Positions 51,980-62,191 are shown, counted from the stretch's first letter. The stretch: DNA of 64,000 nucleotides from CAVYXA01 sp963846775 (GCA_963846775.1 CAWJXB010000006.1:620001-684000); one strand, 5' to 3'. The notes: generated by a model not told the origin, from the sequence alone. A program made the numbers and translations.

Positions 51980-52639
51980 TTAAGCCGTGGCCGGCTTACG
52001 TTCGATCAAAACGCGATAGACCAGACCTCCAATGGCGCCGCCGATGAGCGGCCCGATCCAATAAACGTAGTGGTCTTTCCAAAAACTTGCCGCTACCGCC
52101 GGGCCGAAAACGCGCGCCGGATTCATCGCGCCCCCCGTTAGCGCCCACCCGAACAAAATGCCGAAAGTCATGGTCGATCCTATCGCGAGACCGGCGATGC
52201 GACGCGGCCCACGTTCGTCAACGGCGGTCCCGTGAACGACGAAGACGAGAAAAAAAGTCAAGATTCCTTCGACCAGGATCCCGTTCCCCGGGGTGATCCC
52301 AGCTGCGAGCTGCGGCGTCGCACTCACGACCAGGTCGCGACCGAACAAACCGAGACAGATCAACGCCGCGCAAATGCCGCCGAGACATTGAGCGATCCAG
52401 TAGCGAACGCTATTCACCAGGGTCATATGGCCGCTACAGAGCAATCCGAACGTCACGGCCGGATTCAATTGACCGCCGGAAATATGCATCGTTGCAGAAA
52501 CAAACGCGCCGATGGTCAAGCCGTGGGCCACAGCCACGGCGAGCGTATCGAATCCGGCGGTCTTCATCGCGCCGATTCCCACCAAAACGAACGCGAATGT
52601 TCCGATAAATTCCGCCAGCAGCGGACGCAACTTGCTCAT
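51980..52639 (-). CDS. Aquaporin/MIP channel 1
   Basis: This 219-residue protein has six membrane helices and the NPA boxes in ISGGQLNPAVTFGLL and LTGGAMNPARVFGPAV, each with the aquaporin-type context, and begins LAEFIGTFAFVLVGIGAMKT. It conducts water or small neutral solutes. An R after NPA in the second box fits the selectivity filter. It is convergent with imuB, 70 nt downstream of another MIP gene on the same strand. Confidence 0.93.
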   Translation of the reverse strand: MSKLRPLLAEFIGTFAFVLVGIGAMKTAGFDTLAVAVAHGLTIGAFVSATMHISGGQLNPAVTFGLLCSGHMTLVNSVRYWIAQCLGGICAALICLGLFGRDLVVSATPQLAAGITPGNGILVEGILTFFLVFVVHGTAVDERGPRRIAGLAIGSTMTFGILFGWALTGGAMNPARVFGPAVAASFWKDHYVYWIGPLIGGAIGGLVYRVLIERKPATA

Positions 52640-52709
52640 CGTTTCGATCCAACCAAATCAGCCGCGCGCTGACAACTGTGTTTGTCGATCCTGTGTGTTC
52701 ACAACGCTT

Positions 52710-53336
52710 TTACTTGTCAGCCGGATTCAGAAATTTGAAGGTGAGTCCGGCGACAAGGGCGGCCGCCAGTTCTGCGACGATGTGGATCCAAACATCCGCC
52801 AAATTGACCAACTTCATCATCACCAGGCCGAGCGCGACGGCGGGATTAAATGCGCCGCCGGAAATTGATCCGACGGCGAACGCCCCGACCATCACCGTCA
52901 TGCCGATGGTCAAGCCGTAAAAGGAATTCCCCGCGGTGTCTTTTGAGGTCGCAGAATTCAGCACCCCATACGCGAGCGCGAAGGTGAAAAGAAACTCGGC
53001 CGCGAAGACCACCGGAACGTTCTTGATTTCCATTGGCGTACCGCTTTTGCCCACGAGAAAGACGGCGACGAACGCCGCGGCGATTCCGGCCAGGAGTTGC
53101 GCTATCCAGTAAGGAATTACGTCCTTCCCTTCGCAACGTCCTCGGATGAAAACGGCCAGCGTGACCGCGGGATTGAGGTGGCCACCGGAAATATGTCCGG
53201 CGGCGTAAACCATGACCATGAGCGCTCCGCCGATCGCGAGCGGCGCGATGACGCCAGGCGCGCCCGGAATGACAGTGCAACCAACGGTAAGAACGAGGAA
53301 GAAAGCGCCGATAAATTCTGCGATGTATTTTTTCAT
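52710..53336 (-). CDS. Aquaporin/MIP channel 2
   Basis: The ATG at 53336 gives 208 residues. NPA boxes are HISGGHLNPAVTLAVFIRG and GSISGGAFNPAVALGLVMMK. The second box is followed by V-A rather than an arginine, so the selectivity filter probably differs from channel 1 and may let larger or uncharged solutes such as glycerol or arsenite pass. The ACR3 gene starts 148 nt away on the other strand, sharing the promoter region. Confidence 0.93.
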   Translation of the reverse strand: MKKYIAEFIGAFFLVLTVGCTVIPGAPGVIAPLAIGGALMVMVYAAGHISGGHLNPAVTLAVFIRGRCEGKDVIPYWIAQLLAGIAAAFVAVFLVGKSGTPMEIKNVPVVFAAEFLFTFALAYGVLNSATSKDTAGNSFYGLTIGMTVMVGAFAVGSISGGAFNPAVALGLVMMKLVNLADVWIHIVAELAAALVAGLTFKFLNPADK

Positions 53337-53484
53337 GTTTGCTCCTTTTGGTCGGGAGAGTGAGCACTGTATCAGGGCCAGATATGGGGTGGGAAGCCCT
53401 ATCTCGCGAGGCGCGTCGGCCATTTCGATTCGAAATATTCGCGAACCTGACTGAATATCGCTAGGTTCGAGCCCGAGAAAATTT

Positions 53485-54594
53485 ATGCATGCTGATCAAC
53501 GCAAACGTCTCGATTTTTTCGAACGCTACCTGACGCTATGGGTCTTCGGCTGCATGGCCGTGGGCGTTGCCCTCGGCAAGTTGCTGCCCGGCTTTACCCG
53601 GCAACTCAGCTTGCTCCAGTTCGGCAGCAATTCGCACGTTAACATCCCCATTGCCGTGCTCATCTGGCTCATGATTTACCCGATGATGCTGAAGATCGAT
53701 TTCGGCGGACTAAAAGGCGTGGCGCAAAAACCGAAAGGGTTGTTCATCACCCTTTTCGTTAACTGGCTGATCAAACCGTTCAGCATGGCGCTGCTCGGCT
53801 GGATTTTCATGCAGTGGTTATTTTCTTCCGTTCTCGGTTGGATCCCGATGACGGATGCCAAAAACTACACGGCGGGCCTGATCATCCTGGCAGCGGCGCC
53901 TTGCACGGCGATGGTCTTTGTTTGGAGTTACCTGACGGACGGTGACGCGCCCTATACGCTGGCGCAAGTCGCCATCAATGATCTGATCATGATCTTCGCG
54001 TTTGCGCCGATTGTGATGTTTCTGGTCGGTGTGAGCGGCGTGGCCATTCCCGGTGAAGTTCTTCTTGTGTCAGTTCTGGTCTTCATTGTCGTCCCGTTGG
54101 GGGCGGGAGGAATCAGCCGCGTGTTTCTCATTCGAACAAGAGGACTGGCCTGGTTCGAGAGGAGCTTTCTGCCGAAATTTCGTCCAGTGACCATTCTCGC
54201 ATTGCTCGCGACTCTGACTCTGATCTTCGCATTCCAAGCCGAAAATATCATTACAAACTGGTTAGCCGTGGTGCTGATCGCCATCCCAATCCTCGTTCAG
54301 GTCTATTTCAATTCCGGTCTGGCTTACGGGCTAATGCGCTTATTCAGAGTAAAGCACAACGTCGCAACGCCCGGCGCTCTAATCGGTGCGAGCAACTTTT
54401 TTGAACTGGCCGTCGCCGTCGCCATCACTTTGTTCGGACCCACCTCACCCGCCGCCCTCGCCACGGTCGTAGGAGTACTGGTAGAGGTGCCGGTGATGCT
54501 ATCGGTCTGTAAAATCTGTATCAACTCGAAGAGATGGTACGAGCAAGGCCCGCTGCAAGTAAGTGCCTGCGAAACTGGCGCTGGCGTTGTTTAG
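53485..54594 (+). CDS. Arsenite efflux transporter, ACR3 family
   Basis: This 369-residue protein has ten hydrophobic helices and the conserved cysteine segment AAAPCTAMVFVWSYL, plus MLKIDFGGLKGVAQKPKGL and IGASNFFELAVAVAITLFGP near the C-terminus. ACR3 exports arsenite by proton-coupled transport. No arsR or arsC gene is adjacent. Divergent aquaporin genes suggest a link to arsenical or metalloid permeation. Confidence 0.94.
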   Translation: MHADQRKRLDFFERYLTLWVFGCMAVGVALGKLLPGFTRQLSLLQFGSNSHVNIPIAVLIWLMIYPMMLKIDFGGLKGVAQKPKGLFITLFVNWLIKPFSMALLGWIFMQWLFSSVLGWIPMTDAKNYTAGLIILAAAPCTAMVFVWSYLTDGDAPYTLAQVAINDLIMIFAFAPIVMFLVGVSGVAIPGEVLLVSVLVFIVVPLGAGGISRVFLIRTRGLAWFERSFLPKFRPVTILALLATLTLIFAFQAENIITNWLAVVLIAIPILVQVYFNSGLAYGLMRLFRVKHNVATPGALIGASNFFELAVAVAITLFGPTSPAALATVVGVLVEVPVMLSVCKICINSKRWYEQGPLQVSACETGAGVV

Positions 54595-54613
54595 ATCGTC
54601 CGAGGGACTAATC

Positions 54614-57112
54614 CTAACTGCCGGCGACGTAGTTCGGATAACGCTGGTGCAGTTCTCGATTCGCTTTATCGGCTTCGTCGGATTTGCCGGCTTGTCGATA
54701 GGCCAACGCGGCTTTCTCTAACGCACGCGGCGTGATCGCGGGATCGTCGTAAAGCAACGCCACGCCCATGAAAGCTTTGCCCGCTTGATCAAAATTGCCG
54801 CGCTCGAGTTGCACGTCACCCGCGAGGAGGCGCGCCTCGGCGTTGACACGGCCTTCCGGCTGCAACACCATGATTTGTTCCGCGATCTTCTGCGCGTCAT
54901 CGGGCTTATGCGCGCCGATCTTGGCCGCACCGAGCGCGAGTAACACTTTGGCTTTGCCAGCCGGATCGGTCGCGGTCTCCAGGTATTTGGCAAACGCTGT
55001 CTCGGCCTGCGCGAAATCTTTTTGCTTCGACGCCGCATCGCCGAGGTAAAACCAGAAATCCGGTTTCACGTTTGCCAGGTTGTCGATCTGGCCGAGCGCG
55101 GTCAGATATTTCTTCGACGCCTCGTAATTTTTTTCGTTGTAATATTCGAGGCCGAGCCACTCCAAAACTTCTGCCGGCACGTTCGTGTCCGGGCTGGCGG
55201 CCATAAAAGCATCGACTTCCTTCGTCACCTTGGCGCGATCCTTCAGGTAAAACTGGCAAAGGATGATGCGAAGCGATGCCAGATTGTAATATTGCTCCTT
55301 GTTCAACTGGCGCGCCGTTTCGAGCGGCGGCAGCGCGCCTTTGTAATCCTTCGCGTCAAACGCCGCTTTGCCGATGTAATACTGCGCCTGCGCGGCGACT
55401 GAGCTTTTTGGGAATTCCTTCAAGAGTTGGCGAAACGTTTGCGCCATGCCTTTCGAGTCGTCTTGCTGCCCAAGGATCAGCGCTTTCAATTGCAGCGCCG
55501 CCTCGCGTTCGCGCGCGCTCGGATATTTTTTGAGGATATCGTTTAGATCGCTGAGGGCCGGAGGATAATTCTTGTCCTGTTGATAAGCGAGAGCGCGTTG
55601 CGCAAGAACGGACGGTATCTGCGCGCTATCGGGGAACGCCTGAACAAAATAAGTAAACGCTTCAACTGTGCCGGAAACATTTTTCAATTGCACCTGGCAC
55701 AGTCCGAGTTTGTAGGCCGATTCCGCGCGCAACTTCGGCGCCAGACTCGACGCGCGTAGCTCGCTGTAAATGGGAGCGGCATCGGCGTAATTTTGTTGTT
55801 TGTAAAGTGCCTCGGCCTTCAACAATTTTGCCTGGGCCGCCCGCTCTGGCGTTGGATTTGATGCGAGATATTCATCCACCTCATTCAGGGTCGCGCCCGG
55901 ATCGGCATCGTAGAGATTGATCAATCGCTGATAGGCCGCTTCTTTTGCTTCTTCGCGACTGGGAAACTTTCCCATGAGTTCGCGATAAAGATCCTCGGCA
56001 TCCTTAGTGTGACCGACCTGGCGCTGGCTGTTGGCCGCCAGCAACATCACTTCGGCCTGACCTGCTTCCGGCAAGTTCGGCAATTCTTTTTTGTATTCGG
56101 CTAACAAGTTCACGTACTGACCGGTTTGATACTGCAACCGGCGGAAACCAACCTGGGCGATGGCGCGGAATTTCGCGGCGTCGGATGAAGCGCGCCCCTT
56201 TTGCAAAAGCGCCGTGGCTTTTTCCACCATCGATTTGTCGATCTTGCCTTTGTCGGTCTGGATCAGATCGAGCGCGATCATCCCGCCGCGCACGGCTGCT
56301 TCCGCGCGCAACGCCGGTTTCTGCGCTTCCGTAGCCAGCGCTTCGTATTGTTTCACCGCTTCGGCTCGTTTACCGCGCGAGATAAAAATCGCCGCCGCGG
56401 CCAGACGCGAGTCTTCCCGATACGAATTTGGGTTTTTCGCGTCGATCACCTGAAGATAAAGTCCCGCCGCATCATCTTTGCGATCGAGCGTTTCCAAACA
56501 ACGCGCCTCGAAGTAGCGCGCTGAAAGCGCAATCGCCGGTTCTTTCGATTTCGCCGCCGCTTTGTGAAACAACGGCAATGCCGCGCCGTAATTCTTATCG
56601 GTGAACGCGTTTTCGCCCAAAACATAAGCTGCGGGCCCGGCGAAGTCGGATTCACCATAATCGTCCAGAACTCGCTGAAAAGCTTTGCGCGCTCCGCCTG
56701 GGCGATTCAGTGATTTATATGATTCGCCCAGGAAAAACAGCGCACTGGCCTGGCCGGGCGCGCCGGGATAATCGTCGAGATATTTTTCGTATTCGGGAGC
56801 AGCGAGGTCGTAGAGTTTGCGCGCGTAAAGCGCATTGGCGTATTCGAGTTGGCGGCGATCGGGCGGAATCGTTTCTGCCGGCGGCCCCGGCGGCATTTCG
56901 GCTTCGCCTGGTGGCCCAACCGGCGCAGGAACTTGATAGGCGGGCACCGCCCGCGGGATGGGCGTTTCCTCGACTGGCTGGGCGCGTCGGATTTCCGGAT
57001 ACTGCGCGAAAACTGCCGTCGCGCTCAAAATGAGCGCAATCGGTCCACTCCGCCATTTGGACGGATTCGTCCCGCGGCGAACGAGGCCGTGCGCACTCCG
57101 CGCCATCTTCAT
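54614..57112 (-). CDS. Exported tetratricopeptide-repeat protein of an ExbBD-type operon
   Basis: This 832-residue protein starts with a basic/hydrophobic export signal (residues about 20-40), then a proline-rich part, then TPR units to the end (for example ALYARKLYDLAAPEYEKYLD, YPGAPGQASALFFLGESYKS, YAEYKKELPNLPEAGQAEV). It resembles periplasmic YbgF/CpoB and BamD-like repeat scaffolds. The stop of the ExbD gene upstream overlaps the start by 4 nt, so the three form one operon and the protein may receive energy from the channel. Confidence 0.85.
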   Translation of the reverse strand: MKMARSAHGLVRRGTNPSKWRSGPIALILSATAVFAQYPEIRRAQPVEETPIPRAVPAYQVPAPVGPPGEAEMPPGPPAETIPPDRRQLEYANALYARKLYDLAAPEYEKYLDDYPGAPGQASALFFLGESYKSLNRPGGARKAFQRVLDDYGESDFAGPAAYVLGENAFTDKNYGAALPLFHKAAAKSKEPAIALSARYFEARCLETLDRKDDAAGLYLQVIDAKNPNSYREDSRLAAAAIFISRGKRAEAVKQYEALATEAQKPALRAEAAVRGGMIALDLIQTDKGKIDKSMVEKATALLQKGRASSDAAKFRAIAQVGFRRLQYQTGQYVNLLAEYKKELPNLPEAGQAEVMLLAANSQRQVGHTKDAEDLYRELMGKFPSREEAKEAAYQRLINLYDADPGATLNEVDEYLASNPTPERAAQAKLLKAEALYKQQNYADAAPIYSELRASSLAPKLRAESAYKLGLCQVQLKNVSGTVEAFTYFVQAFPDSAQIPSVLAQRALAYQQDKNYPPALSDLNDILKKYPSAREREAALQLKALILGQQDDSKGMAQTFRQLLKEFPKSSVAAQAQYYIGKAAFDAKDYKGALPPLETARQLNKEQYYNLASLRIILCQFYLKDRAKVTKEVDAFMAASPDTNVPAEVLEWLGLEYYNEKNYEASKKYLTALGQIDNLANVKPDFWFYLGDAASKQKDFAQAETAFAKYLETATDPAGKAKVLLALGAAKIGAHKPDDAQKIAEQIMVLQPEGRVNAEARLLAGDVQLERGNFDQAGKAFMGVALLYDDPAITPRALEKAALAYRQAGKSDEADKANRELHQRYPNYVAGS

Positions 57113-57516
57113 TTTGCCGTAGCGAAAGCGACGTTGGTGATTCCCGCTTCGGTGCAGGTGTTCAAGACGCCGATGATGTTTTTGTAAGCGCCGGCTTCGT
57201 CGCCGCGAATGACCACAGATTGCTCGGGATCAAGTCGGACGAGATTCTGGAGCAGATCGGTCAATTCGGCAGTGGTGAGCGTGCGCCGATTGACCACCAC
57301 GGTGCCATCGGTTTTCACATTCACGACCACATCCCCGGGCGGCGCGACGTGCTCCTTTGCCGCTGCCGCCTTCGGCACTTTCACATCGAGCTCGTTTTCA
57401 TTCCGTGCTGCGTTCCACGTAAGCAGAAAAAAAATGAGCAAGAGCAAAAGAACATCGACCAGCGGGGCGAGCTGAATGCCCGGATGATGCAGAGGAGCGT
57501 GACCGCGCAAATTCAT
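57109..57516 (-). CDS. ExbD/TolR family protein
   Basis: This 135-residue protein has a single N-terminal transmembrane helix (LVDVLLLLLIFFLLTW) containing the conserved aspartate that forms part of the proton path. A periplasmic domain follows with TVVVNRRTLTTAELTDLLQN and DPEQSVVIRGDEAG. It works with the ExbB/TolQ channel and is placed between that gene and the TPR gene. Confidence 0.92.
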   Translation of the reverse strand: MNLRGHAPLHHPGIQLAPLVDVLLLLLIFFLLTWNAARNENELDVKVPKAAAAKEHVAPPGDVVVNVKTDGTVVVNRRTLTTAELTDLLQNLVRLDPEQSVVIRGDEAGAYKNIIGVLNTCTEAGITNVAFATAK

Positions 57517-57534
57517 GTCAACGAAATGTCGATC

Positions 57535-58278
57535 TTAAAGTTCGTCCTCGATCATGACTGGCGTGCGTTCCAGGCCGCGCTTTTCGTATTGGAGAGAGAG
57601 CAACGCCAGGACGTGAGTGGCCGCCGCTTCCAGATCGGAAATCAATCGCTGGGCGCGCCCGCGAAAGAACGCGTAAAAAATCATTGCCGGAATACCAATG
57701 GCCAAACCAGCGGCGGTATTCACCAGCGCTTCACTGATTCCCTGCGAAAGCTGCACGTAGCGAGCAGACCCCATATCTGCGCCGAGCGCGCTAAAGGAAC
57801 GGATAATCCCGAAGACAGTTCCAAGCAAACCAAGCAATGGCGCAATCATCCCGATGTCGGCGAGATAGATGACTCGGTTGTTCAGGCTCGCCGCCACGCG
57901 TGTCCCTTCAGTCTGCGCGATCTCGCGAATTTGCTCGAATGGCGCGTGTGGATTTTTCGTGGTGAAATCGAGCACCTTTTGCACGATTCGCGCGATGGCT
58001 TCACCGTGCCGGTTCGACACCGCGAGCAGGCCGAGATAATCGCGTTTGCGCAACAGCGCATCGGCCGTCGCCATGAAGCCGCTGGAAACGACCGCCCCGC
58101 GCCGGATGGTCATGAGATAAGTGATCACGAGCATGAGCGAGAAGATCGAGAGCAAAAACAACGGGATCATTACCCACCCAGCTTTCATCACCGCCTCAAG
58201 CACGTTGTTATGATTGTGTGGTAAATCGGGAAGGAATGACGGCGTCGCAGATTGCGCGACGAAAGAGAAAAATTTCAT
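57535..58278 (-). CDS. ExbB/TolQ/MotA family proton channel
   Basis: This 247-residue protein has three transmembrane helices: MIPLFLLSIFSLMLVITYLM, then LADIGMIAPLLGLLGTVFGI and VNTAAGLAIGIPAMIFYAFF. The motif GLLGTVFGIIRSF is characteristic. It begins the leftward operon with ExbD and the TPR protein and should deliver proton-motive energy across the inner membrane. Confidence 0.93.
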   Translation of the reverse strand: MKFFSFVAQSATPSFLPDLPHNHNNVLEAVMKAGWVMIPLFLLSIFSLMLVITYLMTIRRGAVVSSGFMATADALLRKRDYLGLLAVSNRHGEAIARIVQKVLDFTTKNPHAPFEQIREIAQTEGTRVAASLNNRVIYLADIGMIAPLLGLLGTVFGIIRSFSALGADMGSARYVQLSQGISEALVNTAAGLAIGIPAMIFYAFFRGRAQRLISDLEAAATHVLALLSLQYEKRGLERTPVMIEDEL

Positions 58279-58375
58279 GCCAGAATCGGGGCTACTTTAG
58301 GCGAGCCAAAGCGGGATGCAATAGGCGCACACCCTACAGACGCCACTGCTTTCGATTTTGCTCAAAGAAAATACG

Positions 58376-60346
58376 TTATACAAAACGGCCGTCGCCGGTG
58401 GGGCGACGGAGGCGGAAGACATGGGCCGGTTGGATTTCCGGGTCGAGCTCGATGTAGTTGCGGCGGCCGTGCCAGGTATAACGGGCATCCGTAAGGAGAT
58501 CGTGGACTTGGTAGGTATCGCCTTCCATCTCGCCAAACTCATCGATCGGAACATCGACATATGAATCTTGTTTGCGGAACGGATCGAGATTGACCACCAC
58601 CAGGATGATGTTGTCGCGGGCCGGCGTCATTTTGCCGTAGAAAAGAATGGCTTCGTTCTCGGCGTCGTAGAAACGGAGATTATCGTAGAAATGGAGGGCG
58701 CGATTCTGGCGGCGAATTTCGTTCAGTCGCGTAATCCAATCCTTAATGTTCCCCGGCGCGTCCCAATCCCGTTCCTTGAGCTGATATTTCTCGGAATCCA
58801 GATATTCCTCGCGTCCGGGCAACGCTTCGTTTTCGCACAGCTCGTATCCGCTATAGATGCCCCAGAGGCTCGACATCGTGGCCGCCAGCACAGCGCGCAT
58901 CATGAACGCGGGACGTCCGCCCTCCTGCAAGATCGGCGAGAGAATGTCGGGCGTGTTCGGCCAGAAATGACCTCGGAAATATTCGCGCATGCTAGTTTGC
59001 GTCAGCTCGGTGCCGTATTCGGTAAGTTCCCGTTTCGAATTCCGCCACGTAAAATAGGTGTAGCTCTGGGTAAAGCCCGCCTTCGCCAGCGCCTTCATCA
59101 TTTTCGGGCGCGTAAACGCTTCCGAAAGAAAAATTGTGTCGGGAAATTTGGAGCGCACATTCGTGATCAAGTATTTCCAGAACGCCACGGGTTTGGTGTG
59201 CGGATTATCAACGCGAAAAATGCGGACCCCGCGCCTGGCCCAGAACAGAACGATGCTGGCCATCTCGGCCCACAGGTTTCGCCAATCAGCGCAACGAAAG
59301 TTGAGCGGGTAAATGTCCTCATATTTTTTCGGTGGATTCTCGGCGAATTTGATCGAGCCATCCGGCCGCTTGTAGAACCATTCCGGATGCTCTTTCACAT
59401 AAGGATGATCGGGTGAACAATTGATCGCGAAATCGAGCGCGAGTTCCATCCCGCGGCTGCGAATTTCGCCGACGAGCCAAGCGAAATCCTCCAGCGTGCC
59501 TAACGATGGCTCCACCGCTTTGTGCCCACCAGCTTCGCTGCCGATCGCCCATGGCACGCCGGGATCACCCGGCTCGCACTTCACGGAATTGTTCGGGCCC
59601 TTGCGATTGGTGTGTCCGATAGGATGAATCGGCGGGAAATAAATAACATCGAAGCCCATCGCTTTGGCGTCCTCGATCCGCGACAAACCATCGCGGAAGG
59701 TCGATCCGCGATCGGCCCGGCCTTCGGCCGAGCGTGGAAAAAACTCATACCACGCGCCGAACCGCGCAGCGGGACGATCAACAATCACGCGCGGCGCCGG
59801 CGCGTATTGGGTGGCATCGGAGCGATCGGGATAAGTCGCCATTAACACTTCCAACTCCCCCGAGTGGACGATGGCGTCGATCTGTTTGTTCTTGGCCGTG
59901 CGGATTTCCTTTGCGATCGCCCGGAGCCGGGCCGCATCGGCTGGTTCATGCGCCCGCAGCGCCGCTGCCTCGATCAGCGCCGTTCCTTCCAGCGTCTCGC
60001 TCGTCAGGTCGGCGATACCGGCCTTGAATTTCTTTCTAAATTCCTCCTGCCAACCGCGGAACCGGTCGGTCCAGGCTTCGACGGTGTACTCGTAAGTGGC
60101 GTTCTCGTAGAGGGTGCAGGCGCCGCGCCAGCGATCGTTGTCGAAATATGCCATGGGCGTTTCGTGCCATTGCGTTTCCCCCCGTAAACGCCACCTCAGC
60201 GCAGCCGCCACGACGTCGTGGCCATCGCGAAAAATGTCCGCTTCGACGACGAGATCTTCGCCCACGATGCGTTTCACCGGGTAACGTCCGCCGTTCACTA
60301 GCGGCGCGAGATTTTCGATAACGACAGAAGGAAACGCCCGAAGCAT
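58376..60346 (-). CDS. glgE: Alpha-1,4-glucan:maltose-1-phosphate maltosyltransferase
   Basis: This 656-residue protein is a GH13 subfamily 3 member with the usual N-terminal DUF3416-like domain. Motifs are the catalytic nucleophile in GVRIFRVDNPHTKPVAFWKY, the acid/base in FLSEAFTRPKMM, GSTFRDGLSRIEDAKAMGFD and YFPPIHPIGHTNRKGPNNS. It adds maltosyl units from maltose-1-phosphate to alpha-glucan. The partner genes treS, pep2 and glgB are not in the window. Confidence 0.95.
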   Translation of the reverse strand: MLRAFPSVVIENLAPLVNGGRYPVKRIVGEDLVVEADIFRDGHDVVAAALRWRLRGETQWHETPMAYFDNDRWRGACTLYENATYEYTVEAWTDRFRGWQEEFRKKFKAGIADLTSETLEGTALIEAAALRAHEPADAARLRAIAKEIRTAKNKQIDAIVHSGELEVLMATYPDRSDATQYAPAPRVIVDRPAARFGAWYEFFPRSAEGRADRGSTFRDGLSRIEDAKAMGFDVIYFPPIHPIGHTNRKGPNNSVKCEPGDPGVPWAIGSEAGGHKAVEPSLGTLEDFAWLVGEIRSRGMELALDFAINCSPDHPYVKEHPEWFYKRPDGSIKFAENPPKKYEDIYPLNFRCADWRNLWAEMASIVLFWARRGVRIFRVDNPHTKPVAFWKYLITNVRSKFPDTIFLSEAFTRPKMMKALAKAGFTQSYTYFTWRNSKRELTEYGTELTQTSMREYFRGHFWPNTPDILSPILQEGGRPAFMMRAVLAATMSSLWGIYSGYELCENEALPGREEYLDSEKYQLKERDWDAPGNIKDWITRLNEIRRQNRALHFYDNLRFYDAENEAILFYGKMTPARDNIILVVVNLDPFRKQDSYVDVPIDEFGEMEGDTYQVHDLLTDARYTWHGRRNYIELDPEIQPAHVFRLRRPTGDGRFV

Positions 60347-60480
60347 GGGCTTTCAATCAAACTGATATTCTGCGCCCGCGAAAGCGATTTCGTCAAACCG
60401 GCTGGCTTTGTTGAAAAGTCATTTTTCTGTCATGTCGAGCGACGTTGCCTATCAAGCTAGAGCTTGATGCGAAGCTGTGG

Positions 60481-60515
60481 AGAAAATGCAAGAACAAAGG
60501 ACTGACCCCTTTTGA
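60481..60515. repeat. REP-like half element (GGACTGACCCCTTTT type)
   Basis: Reads GAAAATGCAAGAACAAAGG then ACTGACCCCTTTT, a variant of the element at 13990-14025. Confidence 0.65.
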
Positions 60516-60583
60516 AAACGTTGCTCCCGATGGCAGGCGCTCTGCTCTAAGGGCCCGCGGCCCACGCATCGCGCAGATTGCCT

Positions 60584-62191
60584 ATGATTTTTCATCCGTC
60601 TACCCGGCCAGACCGTCCCGTGTCAGTTTTCGGACAGCTAATCGCAGTATGTTTGATCATCGTCGGCTGCAAGTTCTGGCTTATTGCTTCCGATAGCTCG
60701 CCTCTTCCCTTTCTCGATCAATGGAAAGGCGAAGGCGCAGAAGTGCTGCGGCCCTGGATCAACGGCACGCTGCGGATCACTGATCTATTCGCACCATTCA
60801 ATGAGCACCGCATGGTGCCCACCCGCCTCCTCGCTTTGGGACTCTTCGAAGCCAACGCACACCAGTGGGATGGACAAGTCGAGATGGTCACCGGAGCGAT
60901 GTTGCACGCGACATGCGCGTTCATTTTTGGCTTGCTTCTTTTGCGACGACTCGGCGATGGAAACCGGCTGCCGATCTTTGCTATCTTGCTGGTTCTTTTC
61001 TCCCTGCCCTTCGGCTGGCAGAACACCCTTGGGGGATTACAGTCCCAGTTCTATTTTTTAATCTTGTTTACGCTCGCTACTTTATGCGGTTTGGGGTGGA
61101 ACGCCGCGGGGACCTGGCGCTGGTGGGGCGGCGTCGCGGCCGGGCTTCTTGCCTGTATCACCTTTGGTTCCGGTGGTTTCGCTGGGCTCGCTCTGGCAGG
61201 CTGGCTCGGCCTGAAACTCCTCGCGGATTCCGCAGCATGGCGTCAGCGCGCGAACTGGATCACACCCGGCATTGCACTAACGCTCGGCCTGCTCGGCTTT
61301 GCTCTCTACACACCGACGCAAAATGAGGCCATCATCGCGCTGCACTCGCGGTCGCCTGGACATTTCCTCTACGGCCTCGGCATCCGGCTCGCATGGCCAA
61401 ATAGGGTGTCGCCATTTCTGGCGCTTCCGGCGTTCGCGCCGTTCGCTGCTTTGCTCTGGGTCCGTCTGCGCGAGATTCGCAGTGACGGTCTCGCGAAGCT
61501 CGGTCACCAGCTCGATGATTTGCTATTTCCGCTCGGTTTTTGGGTGATCCTGCAAACGGCAGCTCTCGCCTGGGCGCGAAACGGTCCCGCGGCCTCCGTC
61601 GTCTCGCGTTACATGGACGTGCTGGCTCTCGGTTGCCTCGTCAATTTCTGTTGCCTGCTCCAGCTCGCGGCCCTTGCCGCTGGCACATCCGCATTACGCT
61701 GGCAGCGGCGCGCAGCGATCATGTGCGCCATCGTCTGGTCAGGTCTCACGCTGGCAGGTTTGACCCAACTGATCGATCGCAACATCCGCGTCGACCTGCC
61801 CGGCCTCCGCCAGGTGCAGCGCGCGCAAATTCTCGCGATTCGCCAATTTCTCATTACCGATCAGATCGCCGATCTCGGTGGGAAACGGACCTTCGGTCTG
61901 TCACCTGCGGATCTCGAGCTGCTCGCCAAGCTGCTCCGTGATCCCGTTATCCAGGAAATCTTGCCAACCGGAATCGGCGTTCGCCGCGTGCCCGTGCCAA
62001 CCGGACCGCTCTCCGCCGCGAGTCGGGCGTTGGCCGACGCTTGGGCGCTGGTTCTCGCTACCGGCGGACTGGTGTGGATCCTCGCCATCGGCAGCGGGTT
62101 TTCGGCAAAGCGTCGCTGGCTCGCCTTGCCGGAGGGACGAACGCATTCGCTATCGCGGGTGGGAGAAACGGGGTCAAATCTAAACATTTAA
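60584..62191 (+). CDS. Multipass membrane protein, C-terminus fused to REP DNA
   Basis: The ATG at 60584 gives 535 residues with eleven or so hydrophobic segments. It begins MIFHPSTRPDRP and includes FNEHRMVPTRLLALGLFEAN and FGWQNTLGGLQSQFYFLILF, a layout like bacterial membrane glycosyltransferase-type proteins, but no DXD or equivalent motif is clear. The last nine codons (ETGSNLNI) are read from an inverted-repeat arm at 62165-62198, so the original C-terminus may have been lost. Confidence 0.7.
   Translation: MIFHPSTRPDRPVSVFGQLIAVCLIIVGCKFWLIASDSSPLPFLDQWKGEGAEVLRPWINGTLRITDLFAPFNEHRMVPTRLLALGLFEANAHQWDGQVEMVTGAMLHATCAFIFGLLLLRRLGDGNRLPIFAILLVLFSLPFGWQNTLGGLQSQFYFLILFTLATLCGLGWNAAGTWRWWGGVAAGLLACITFGSGGFAGLALAGWLGLKLLADSAAWRQRANWITPGIALTLGLLGFALYTPTQNEAIIALHSRSPGHFLYGLGIRLAWPNRVSPFLALPAFAPFAALLWVRLREIRSDGLAKLGHQLDDLLFPLGFWVILQTAALAWARNGPAASVVSRYMDVLALGCLVNFCCLLQLAALAAGTSALRWQRRAAIMCAIVWSGLTLAGLTQLIDRNIRVDLPGLRQVQRAQILAIRQFLITDQIADLGGKRTFGLSPADLELLAKLLRDPVIQEILPTGIGVRRVPVPTGPLSAASRALADAWALVLATGGLVWILAIGSGFSAKRRWLALPEGRTHSLSRVGETGSNLNI

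Noticed and set aside
57220..58224. Long rightward frame antisense to the ExbD and ExbB genes
   Set aside because: It is a shadow of two clear operon genes.
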